Assembly: GCF_043195105.1 (NCBI RefSeq)
Contig: NZ_JBAFWO010000002.1
Reading direction: 5' to 3' (one strand)
DNA length: 64,000 nt
From: NCEH01 sp002257205
Lineage (GTDB): Bacteria > Pseudomonadota > Alphaproteobacteria > Rhizobiales > Xanthobacteraceae
A program made the position numbers and the translations under genes. Shown here piece after piece: positions 58,081 to 64,000 of this stretch (position 1 is the first letter of the stretch; every line of letters starts with the position of its first letter). The notes below the pieces were generated by a model, which was given only the letters and a program-made list of their open reading frames with translations, was not told the origin of the DNA and did not search any database.

Positions 58081-58965
58081 GTGCGGATTCTATTACTGGG
58101 AACGGCCGCGGGCGGTGGCGTGCCGCAATGGAATTGCCGGTGCGCCGTGTGCGCACTTGCCCGCGCCGGGGATACGAGGGTTCGCGCACGCACGCAGTGT
58201 GGCTTTGCCGCGAGTGCGGATGGCGCAGACTGGGTGCTCGTGAATGCATCACCGGATCTGCGGCAGCAGCTTTTGTCCACACCGCACTTGGCGCCCCGGA
58301 GCGGCAACCGCTCATCGCCGGTCCGGGCCGTCGTCCTGACCAATGGTGAATTGGATCACGTCGCCGGTTTGTTATCGATGAGGGAGAGCCAGCGGTTCGC
58401 GCTGTATGCAACGGCGGAAACCCATGCCGCTCTTGACGACAATCCAGTCTTCGACGCCCTCGCCAGGGATGTGGTGAATCGCATCGTTCTGTCACCGGAA
58501 GCCGAGGTGGAAATATGCGGTCTGAAGGTCATTCCACTGAAAGTCCCCGGCAAAGAACCTCTGTATCTTGAGGGCCAGTGCGATACGGAAGCGACCACAA
58601 TCGGTCTTCACGTGCGTCATGGGTTGAAAACCTGCCTGATCGTTCCCAACTGCGCCACCATTACCGATAAGTTACGCGCCATATGCGAAGGCGTCGACTT
58701 TCTATTCTTCGACGGCACCACCTTCACCGATGACGAGATGATCCGTCTGGGGCTGTCTCAGAAGAGCGCAGGACGGATGGGGCACGTTCCAATGACCGGT
58801 CCGCACGGATCGCTGAATGCCTTTCACGGGCTGAAAATAGGACGGCGCATCTATGTCCACATCAACAACAGCAATCATGTTCTGATCGAAGGCAGCTCTG
58901 AGCACGAACAAGCGCTGGCAGCCGGCTGGGAGATCGCGCATGACGGCATGGAGTTCGTCACGTGA
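58081..58965 (+). CDS. pqqB: PQQ biosynthesis protein PqqB
   Basis: This metallo-beta-lactamase-fold protein of 294 residues is thought to hydroxylate the tyrosine-derived part of the PQQ precursor. Characteristic stretches are ILLLGTAAGGGVPQWNCRCA and the modified metal motif TNGELDHVAGLLSMRE, which replaces H-x-H-x-D-H as usual in PqqB. GHVPMTGPHGSLNAF and YVHINNSNHVLIEG follow near the end. The start is a GTG at 58081, where the family start aligns. The stop overlaps pqqC. Confidence 0.95.
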   Translation: MRILLLGTAAGGGVPQWNCRCAVCALARAGDTRVRARTQCGFAASADGADWVLVNASPDLRQQLLSTPHLAPRSGNRSSPVRAVVLTNGELDHVAGLLSMRESQRFALYATAETHAALDDNPVFDALARDVVNRIVLSPEAEVEICGLKVIPLKVPGKEPLYLEGQCDTEATTIGLHVRHGLKTCLIVPNCATITDKLRAICEGVDFLFFDGTTFTDDEMIRLGLSQKSAGRMGHVPMTGPHGSLNAFHGLKIGRRIYVHINNSNHVLIEGSSEHEQALAAGWEIAHDGMEFVT

Positions 58966-59672
58966 CCCTCGCGGAATTCGAAGCGGCTCTGCGCGCGGTG
59001 GGGGCGGAGCGCTATCATCACCTCCATCCCTTTCACCGGCGGCTGCATGCTGGCGAATGCACCAAGGCGCAGGTGCAGGCGTGGGCACTTAATCGTTATT
59101 TCTATCAATCCATGATCCCCATCAAGGATGCGGCCGTCTTCGGCCAAATGAATGATCCCGCCCTGCGCCGGGAATGGCGCCGGCGCATCTGCGACCATGA
59201 TGGGACGGACGAGGATGCGGGCGGCATTTCCCGCTGGCTTGCGCTAACGGACGCCCTCGGCCTCGACCGCGGCCTCGTCGTCTCCACCCGTGCCGTCCTG
59301 CCGATGACGCGTTTCGCGGTGGACGCCTATGTCTCCTTCTGCCGCACGCGCTCCCTTCTGGAGGCCATCGCTTCTTCCCTGACGGAGCTGTTCTCTCCCG
59401 CCATTATCGAAGAGCGCATGGCGGGCATGCTGCGCCATTATGATTTCGTCGATGGGCGCGCGCTGGCCTATTTCACGTCACGTCCACCGCAGGCGAGCCG
59501 CGATTCCGAATTCGCGCTGGGCTATGTGCTTGAGCACGCCTCCTGCGAAACCACGCAGCAGGCAGCGCTCGCCGCCCTGCGTTTCAAGACGGACGTCCTT
59601 TGGGCGCAGCTGGATGCGCTCTGGCTCGCCTATGTGGAGGACCGGCCGCCGCCGGGAGCGTGGCAGCCATGA
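58962..59672 (+). CDS. pqqC: Pyrroloquinoline-quinone synthase PqqC
   Basis: This cofactor-free oxidase of 236 residues carries out the final ring closure and eight-electron oxidation giving PQQ. The all-helical protein opens ERYHHLHPFHRRLHAGECTK and contains ALNRYFYQSMIPIKDAAVFG, CDHDGTDEDAGGISRWLAL and GYVLEHASCETTQQAALAAL, the family's histidine- and arginine-rich active-site helices. The GTG start overlaps the pqqB stop by four bases, and the stop overlaps pqqD. Confidence 0.95.
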   Translation: MTLAEFEAALRAVGAERYHHLHPFHRRLHAGECTKAQVQAWALNRYFYQSMIPIKDAAVFGQMNDPALRREWRRRICDHDGTDEDAGGISRWLALTDALGLDRGLVVSTRAVLPMTRFAVDAYVSFCRTRSLLEAIASSLTELFSPAIIEERMAGMLRHYDFVDGRALAYFTSRPPQASRDSEFALGYVLEHASCETTQQAALAALRFKTDVLWAQLDALWLAYVEDRPPPGAWQP

Positions 59673-59947
59673 AGATGCCCCTTGCATCGGATGCCCGGCC
59701 CCGGCTGCCGCGCGGCGTACGCCTGCGAGAGGATCCCCATCGGGGATGGCTGCTCCTGGCGCCGGAAACGGTCTTTGAGGCAAATGGCAGCGCCGCCGAG
59801 ATCCTGAAGCTGTGCGATGGCGGGCTTACCTTTGCCGAGATGGTGGATGTCCTTGCGACCCGTCATGGTGGTGACCGCGCCCGCATCACCGGCGAGGCGG
59901 GAGGTCTTCTCAGGGCTTTGCGCGACAAGCGGCTGTTGGATCTATGA
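59669..59947 (+). CDS. pqqD: PQQ biosynthesis peptide chaperone PqqD
   Basis: This small RiPP recognition protein of 92 residues binds PqqA and presents it to PqqE. The fold is recognisable from GVRLREDPHRGWLLLAPETV, followed by the NGSAAEILKLCDGGLTFAEM helix-turn region. It is a separate gene rather than a PqqC-PqqD fusion. Overlaps of four bases on both sides (pqqC stop, pqqE start) suggest matched translation. Confidence 0.94.
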   Translation: MKMPLASDARPRLPRGVRLREDPHRGWLLLAPETVFEANGSAAEILKLCDGGLTFAEMVDVLATRHGGDRARITGEAGGLLRALRDKRLLDL

Positions 59948-61023
59948 GCGATATTGCGCCGCCCCTCGGACTTCTGGCCGAGCTGACCCACCGCTGCCCG
60001 CTCGGGTGCCCTTATTGCTCGAACCCCCAATCGCTCACACCAAAGGCAGCCGAGCTCGATACGCAAGCCTGGTGCCGGGTCCTCTCCGAGGCGGCGGACC
60101 TGGGCGTGGTTCACATCCACCTTTCGGGCGGAGAACCTGCGGCCCGTTCCGACCTCGTGACATTGGTTGCCCACTGCACGCGCCTCGGCCTCTATTCCAA
60201 TCTCATTACCTCTGCAGTTGGCCTTACGGTTGCACGAGTTTCTCAATTGTCCGATGCCGGGCTGGACCATGTACAGCTCTCTGTGCAGGCGGCGGATGCG
60301 GCCCGCGCGGACGCGATTGCCGGATATGATGGCGCCTTTGCCCGCAAGCGCGAAATCGCCGGGCATGTGGTGGCGGCGGGGCTGCCGCTCACGGTCAATG
60401 TCGTGCTGCACCGGGCCAATCTCGACCAAGTGGAGGGGCTGATTACGCTGGCGGTGGAGATGGGTGCGCGCAGGGTGGAACTGGCGCACGCACAATATTA
60501 TGGCTGGGCTCTTCTCAACCGGCCCATGTTACAAGCTGACGCCAGCGCGGCGCGGGACGCCATAGCCGCCGCCGAGGCGCTGCGCGAACGCTTCGCCGGG
60601 ATCATCGCCGTGGACCATGTGCTGCCCGATTATCATGCCAGCTATCCCAAGGCGTGCATGGGCGGCTGGGGCCGGCGCACCCTGAACATCACACCGTCCG
60701 GCAAGGCCCTGCCGTGCCACGCGGCCGAAACGCTGCCGGGCTTGGAGTTCTGGTCGGTCGCCGATCATTCCCTGTCCGACATCTGGCACCACTCTCCCGC
60801 CTTCAATGCCTTCCGCGGCACGTCATGGATGGAAGAGCCGTGTCGTTCCTGCCCGAGGCAGGAGGTGGACTTCGGCGGCTGCAGGTGCCAGTCCATGGCA
60901 ATCGCCGGTCGCCCGCAGGCCACGGACCCGGTCTGCCGTTACTCACCCGATCGTCCGAAAGTTGATCAAGCCCTCGCGCGCGAGGTCGGCGGAAATTCGG
61001 GAGAATACCACTTCCGCAGATGA
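59944..61023 (+). CDS. pqqE: Radical SAM PqqA peptide cyclase PqqE
   Basis: This radical SAM enzyme of 359 residues forms the Glu-Tyr carbon-carbon bond in PqqA. The cluster motif C-x3-C-x2-C is Cys18, Cys22, Cys25 in HRCPLGCPYCSNPQ. The SPASM part near the C terminus has further cysteines in CRSCPRQEVDFGGCRCQSMA and DPVCRYSPDR for auxiliary clusters. The length is normal. It is the last gene of the pqq operon, and the convergent DUF4396 gene follows after 20 bases. Confidence 0.96.
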   Translation: MSDIAPPLGLLAELTHRCPLGCPYCSNPQSLTPKAAELDTQAWCRVLSEAADLGVVHIHLSGGEPAARSDLVTLVAHCTRLGLYSNLITSAVGLTVARVSQLSDAGLDHVQLSVQAADAARADAIAGYDGAFARKREIAGHVVAAGLPLTVNVVLHRANLDQVEGLITLAVEMGARRVELAHAQYYGWALLNRPMLQADASAARDAIAAAEALRERFAGIIAVDHVLPDYHASYPKACMGGWGRRTLNITPSGKALPCHAAETLPGLEFWSVADHSLSDIWHHSPAFNAFRGTSWMEEPCRSCPRQEVDFGGCRCQSMAIAGRPQATDPVCRYSPDRPKVDQALAREVGGNSGEYHFRR

Positions 61024-61043
61024 TCCAGATGGGCGGTGAATTC

Positions 61044-61778
61044 TCACATCTTCTCTTTTATTCCATGCCGCAGAAGCCACCAATTCACCGGATAGCTGGT
61101 GATGAAACCGCAGATCATGGCGATCTGCATCATAAACCAGAACTCTGCCGTAGGCACCTCCAGCCGCGTGCCGAGGAGCCTGCGAAAAATAACGAATTGC
61201 GCGAAAGCCATAAAACCGTACATGCCGATCTGCCAAGACGTCAGCGACAGGGTGTCCGCCTTCACCGCCTGAACGAGCCCCGCACCCACACTCAACTGGC
61301 GCATGGGCTTGATGGTGAAATATTGAAAGGCGACTCCGAGGATGTAGGCGAAGATAAAATCAAGTATCCAAACGGCAAAGATCTTTTCCGAGAAGAGGGT
61401 CTGCCAGCCCAGCCAGACCGCGACGGCAGGGACCAGGAAGGCCAGCCATTCAGCGAGAATGTCGCCCAGCATGCAGCCGCTTCCGCAATGGCTCGCGCCT
61501 TTCGCAACCATGACCGGAAAGGGCGTTTCGGTCTTCGATGGCGGTCTCTCCTCGCCCTCAGTGCTGGAGCGGGTCGCAACACGACCGTATCGCAGATATC
61601 CCACCAGCGTGATCACGCTTCCGAACAAGGCCGTCACGGGCCACACCACATTCATGATCCACATGGGCTGCGGGTTCCGCCACTCGTCCAGGATGATCCA
61701 GGCTGAGGTGCCGATTGCCAAGACGAGAGAAGCCCAGGCGAGTATATGAAGCCAGGGTGGAACCATGTCGGGCCTCAT
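61044..61778 (-). CDS. DUF4396 membrane protein
   Basis: The inner-membrane protein has 244 residues and about six hydrophobic segments. The central motif SHCGSGCMLGDILAEWLAF, with histidine and two cysteines in front of a membrane helix, is typical of DUF4396. N-terminal segments resemble copper- or metal-linked membrane proteins (WIMNVVWPVTALFGS). The start is uncertain: ATG at 61778, with an alternative ATG at 61766 that has a better-placed GAGG. It is convergent with pqqE. Metal handling is suggested only by the motif. Confidence 0.85.
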   Translation of the reverse strand: MRPDMVPPWLHILAWASLVLAIGTSAWIILDEWRNPQPMWIMNVVWPVTALFGSVITLVGYLRYGRVATRSSTEGEERPPSKTETPFPVMVAKGASHCGSGCMLGDILAEWLAFLVPAVAVWLGWQTLFSEKIFAVWILDFIFAYILGVAFQYFTIKPMRQLSVGAGLVQAVKADTLSLTSWQIGMYGFMAFAQFVIFRRLLGTRLEVPTAEFWFMMQIAMICGFITSYPVNWWLLRHGIKEKM

Positions 61779-61948
61779 GGTCAAAAGGTCAGAGGATAGC
61801 GCGCGTTCCTGTGCCGGTCCGTTCCCAATGGGAACGCGCGCCGTTCACATGATCGGCGATCTTTGAAAGCAACCGGGGCTCAGCGGGTCGGTTCCGTGCC
61901 ATTCGGCCATTTAAGGCATTTGCTGCTGACGCGCTGGAGCGGAAGGGT

Positions 61949-63229
61949 TTATTCCGCCGATTGACCGCCGCGCGTTTCCTTTTCGTCCAAAACGGTCTTG
62001 CGCACCACCCACCCGAGGGTGAGGCCCTGTACCAGGATGGTGAACAGGACCACGGCGTAAGTGGCGGCGAGCAGAGGTGATCGGGCGGGCGTGCCCGTCA
62101 GCGAGAGGGCGAGCGCCACCGAGATGCCCCCGCGAACGCCACCCCAGGTGAGTACGGCGAGCGTGCCCCGCGCGAAGCTCTGCCAGCGGGCGAGGAGCGA
62201 GATGGAAACCGCCACGGAGACGAAGCGGGCCGCCACCACCAGAGGGACCGCGATAATGCCCACCCAGATCAGCGCCGCATTGAAGCCCAGCACCAGCACC
62301 TCGAGCCCGATCAGCAAAAACAGCACGGCATTGAGAATATCGTCCACCAGTGTCCAGAAGCCGAAGACATAGCGCTTCGTGCGGTCACTCATCGCATAGG
62401 CGGCGCCACGATTTCCGATGAGGACGCCGGCGACCACGACAGAAATGGGTCCGCTCATGTGGAACGCGTCGGCCAGCGCGTAAGTGGAGGTGACCAGCGC
62501 CAGCGAGATCATCACCTCGATCGAATAGTCGTCGATGGCCCTCATGGCCCGGTAGGCGACAAAGCCCGTCGCCAGGCCAAGGAGGGCACCACCGCCAGCT
62601 TCCAGGACAAGCAATTGCAGAATATGGGAGATACTGGAAGCGTTCTCGCTGCCGGTGGCCATCTGGAGTGTGATGGTGAAGACCACGACCGCGATGCCGT
62701 CGTTGAAAAGGGCTTCGCCGCTCATGTCGGTCTCGAGCTTCTCGGGAACATCGACGGAGCGCAGCGTCGAGAGTACCGCGACGGGATCGGTCGGTGCGAT
62801 CAATGCGCCGAACACAAGCGACCAGGCGAAGCTAACCGGAGCGCCGAGCGCTTCGGTGGCGAGCCATAGCCCCGTCGCGATGATGAGGGTGGACAGTGCG
62901 ACGCCAAGCGTCGCGAGGGCTCCCACCACCAGGGCACGCCGCCGCAATCGCGCGAAATCCACGTGCAGCGCGCCCGCAAATAGCAGGAAGGCCAGCATGC
63001 CGTGCATGACGGCCTCGTAGAAATCGATCTGCTGCAGGTTTCCGGCAAGGGTGGCGTAGAGGTGTGTGTCGGGAAACAGGACCTCGATGGCGATCAGCAA
63101 CAGCGATGCGCCAAGCCCCATCACCAACAAGCCAATATTCTCCGGCAGCCGAAGCACCTGGTGATTGAGCCACGCAAAGGCGGCAGTCACCGTGAGCAGG
63201 CCAGCCAGGAGTTCGAATAATGAGAGCAT
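61949..63229 (-). CDS. CPA1-family sodium/proton antiporter (NhaP-like)
   Basis: The antiporter has 426 residues and about twelve hydrophobic segments. The ion-site motifs are GALIAPTDPVAVLSTLRSVD (paired with the transport aspartate) and MSGEALFNDGIAVVVFTITL, the CPA1 pattern with the functional E-x-x-x-N-D. The C-terminal tail is short. The ATG at 63229 is preferred to a TTG at 63244. It lies between a terminator for the sorbosone-type dehydrogenase gene and the DUF4396 gene and is probably an independent unit for sodium or pH homeostasis. Confidence 0.93.
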   Translation of the reverse strand: MLSLFELLAGLLTVTAAFAWLNHQVLRLPENIGLLVMGLGASLLLIAIEVLFPDTHLYATLAGNLQQIDFYEAVMHGMLAFLLFAGALHVDFARLRRRALVVGALATLGVALSTLIIATGLWLATEALGAPVSFAWSLVFGALIAPTDPVAVLSTLRSVDVPEKLETDMSGEALFNDGIAVVVFTITLQMATGSENASSISHILQLLVLEAGGGALLGLATGFVAYRAMRAIDDYSIEVMISLALVTSTYALADAFHMSGPISVVVAGVLIGNRGAAYAMSDRTKRYVFGFWTLVDDILNAVLFLLIGLEVLVLGFNAALIWVGIIAVPLVVAARFVSVAVSISLLARWQSFARGTLAVLTWGGVRGGISVALALSLTGTPARSPLLAATYAVVLFTILVQGLTLGWVVRKTVLDEKETRGGQSAE

Positions 63230-63305
63230 GGGTTCTCTCGTCAAACCACTGCCTGGACAGGAGACCCCCTGCGTCTCTCAGCTATTTAGCTACAGGCAGT
63301 TTAAA

Positions 63306-63340
63306 CACATTCACGCATCCTGCTGGGACGCGTGAATGTG
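63306..63340 (-). terminator. Rho-independent terminator after the sorbosone-type dehydrogenase gene
   Basis: CACATTCACGC (63306-63316) pairs perfectly with GCGTGAATGTG (63330-63340). Read leftward the 11-base stem is followed by TTTAAAC, placed 31 bases after the dehydrogenase stop. Confidence 0.75.
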
Positions 63341-63370
63341 CTCTTTGGACAGCAGGTTCGGCGGGATCCG

Positions 63371-64000
63371 TCAGAGACCGGCGGCCGCTGCGCTGGCGCT
63401 GACGCGCCACACGGTGTTGCCCACATCGTCGGCAATCAGCAGGGCGCCGGTTTTGTCGATGGCGAGGCCCACCGGCCGCCCGCGAGCTTTTCCATCATCG
63501 GTGAGAAAGCCGGTGACGACATCTTCGGCCTTGCCGTTGGGCATCCCACCGGCAAACGGCACGAACACGACCTTGTAGCCATGGAAGTTCTCCCGGTTCC
63601 AGCTCCCGTGCTCACCGACGAACGCGCCTCCAAGGTATTTCTGCGGCAGTGCATCGCCGGTATAGAAAGCAAGCCCTAAGGGCGCCACGTGGGAGCCGAG
63701 GGAATAGTCGGGCATGATGGCCTTTTCCACCAGGTCTGGGCGCTGCGGCTTGACCCGCGGATCGAGGTGCTGACCCCAATAGCTGTAGGGCCAGCCATAG
63801 AAAGCGCCGTCCTTCACCGAGGTCAGATAATCCGGCACCAGGTCGGGCCCGAGTTCGTCGCGCTCGTTCACCACCGCCCAGAGGGCACCGGTTTCCGGCT
63901 CCCAGCTCAAGCCGTTGGGATTGCGCAGGCCGCTTGCGAAAATGCGCCACCGGCCGCTTGCCCGGTCAACCTCAAGGATCGCGGCGCGGTTCTTCTCTGC
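63371..64000 (-). CDS. PQQ-dependent sorbosone/glucose dehydrogenase-like protein, C-terminal part
   Basis: Only the last 209 residues are visible; the frame is open to the window edge. It belongs to the six-bladed propeller sGDH/sorbosone dehydrogenase group: FASGLRNPNGLSWEPETGAL, LWAVVNERDELGPDLVPDYL, FYGWPYSYWGQHLDPR, then HVAPLGLAFYTGD and FVGEHGSWNRENFHGYK are characteristic. Members usually use PQQ in the periplasm. The complete pqq operon lies 2.3 kb away, making a local enzyme-cofactor link plausible. The substrate is not determined. Confidence 0.88.
   Translation of the reverse strand, partial: AEKNRAAILEVDRASGRWRIFASGLRNPNGLSWEPETGALWAVVNERDELGPDLVPDYLTSVKDGAFYGWPYSYWGQHLDPRVKPQRPDLVEKAIMPDYSLGSHVAPLGLAFYTGDALPQKYLGGAFVGEHGSWNRENFHGYKVVFVPFAGGMPNGKAEDVVTGFLTDDGKARGRPVGLAIDKTGALLIADDVGNTVWRVSASAAAAGL

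Noticed and set aside
56219..58243. A 674-codon open frame overlapping dctQ and dctM in another frame
   Set aside because: It is rich in Arg/His/Pro, as expected of a shadow frame, and lies over well-recognised TRAP and pqq genes.

Overview
The window is high-GC DNA (roughly two thirds G+C) that is densely packed with overlapping operons. It carries alphaproteobacterial hallmarks: urea transporter urt genes, tandem acyl-CoA catabolic operons, TRAP transporters, PQQ synthesis, CGNR regulators and dispersed REP-like palindromes. Gene content and style point to a metabolically versatile Hyphomicrobiales bacterium, perhaps Xanthobacteraceae. That assignment is inference, because no rRNA or taxonomic marker lies in the window.

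Region 1 (1-7 kb): the 5' part of urtB, then urtA. Divergent to these are a very large hybrid histidine kinase whose sensor is a complete nucleobase-permease-like membrane domain, and a LuxR-type response regulator. Region 2 (7-11 kb): small hypotheticals, a DHA2-type MFS exporter and a thiolase.

Region 3 (11-24 kb): an eleven-gene leftward catabolic operon (21752 down to 11074) facing an IclR regulator, with a detached ABC solute-binding protein beyond it. It encodes two acyl-CoA dehydrogenases, a class III CoA-transferase, a crotonase, an ABC importer, an SDR, and a unit resembling LvaABC of levulinate/4-hydroxyacid catabolism (acyl-CoA dehydrogenase, APH-type kinase, DUF6285 protein), ending in a 3-hydroxyacyl-CoA dehydrogenase. 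Region 4 (24-35 kb): mostly stress and detoxification genes (PNPOx-like, AhpD-like, LysR with peroxiredoxin-GST-SDR-GST, DUF1223, CGNR regulator, GlcG-like protein, alpha/beta hydrolase, nitronate monooxygenase with LysR).

Region 5 (35.2-43.3 kb) is the most unusual. After an AT-richer gap come five rightward genes: a cytosolic-looking multidomain peptidoglycan hydrolase, a membrane protein, a patatin-like phospholipase, a gluzincin-type metallopeptidase with an acidic linker, and a ComEC-like metallo-beta-lactamase-fold protein. I do not recognise this set as a described system. It pairs activities against wall, lipid, protein and perhaps nucleic acid or nucleotide.

Region 6 (43-49 kb): flavin reductase, large catalase, DUF892 ferritin-like protein, and a DUF72-UdgX pair preceded by a G-rich tandem repeat. 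Region 7 (49-57.7 kb): an IclR regulator followed by a crotonase lacking both usual catalytic glutamates, a two-subunit B12-dependent acyl-CoA mutase with altered active-site residues, a CoA-transferase, a MeaB-type GTPase and a TRAP transporter. This looks like an organic-acid catabolic unit of unknown substrate.

Region 8 (57.9-64 kb): a full pqqABCDE operon, a DUF4396 membrane protein, a CPA1 antiporter and the 3' part of a PQQ-dependent sorbosone-type dehydrogenase, a plausible user of the cofactor. No tRNA, rRNA, CRISPR array, insertion sequence or prophage structural gene was recognised.
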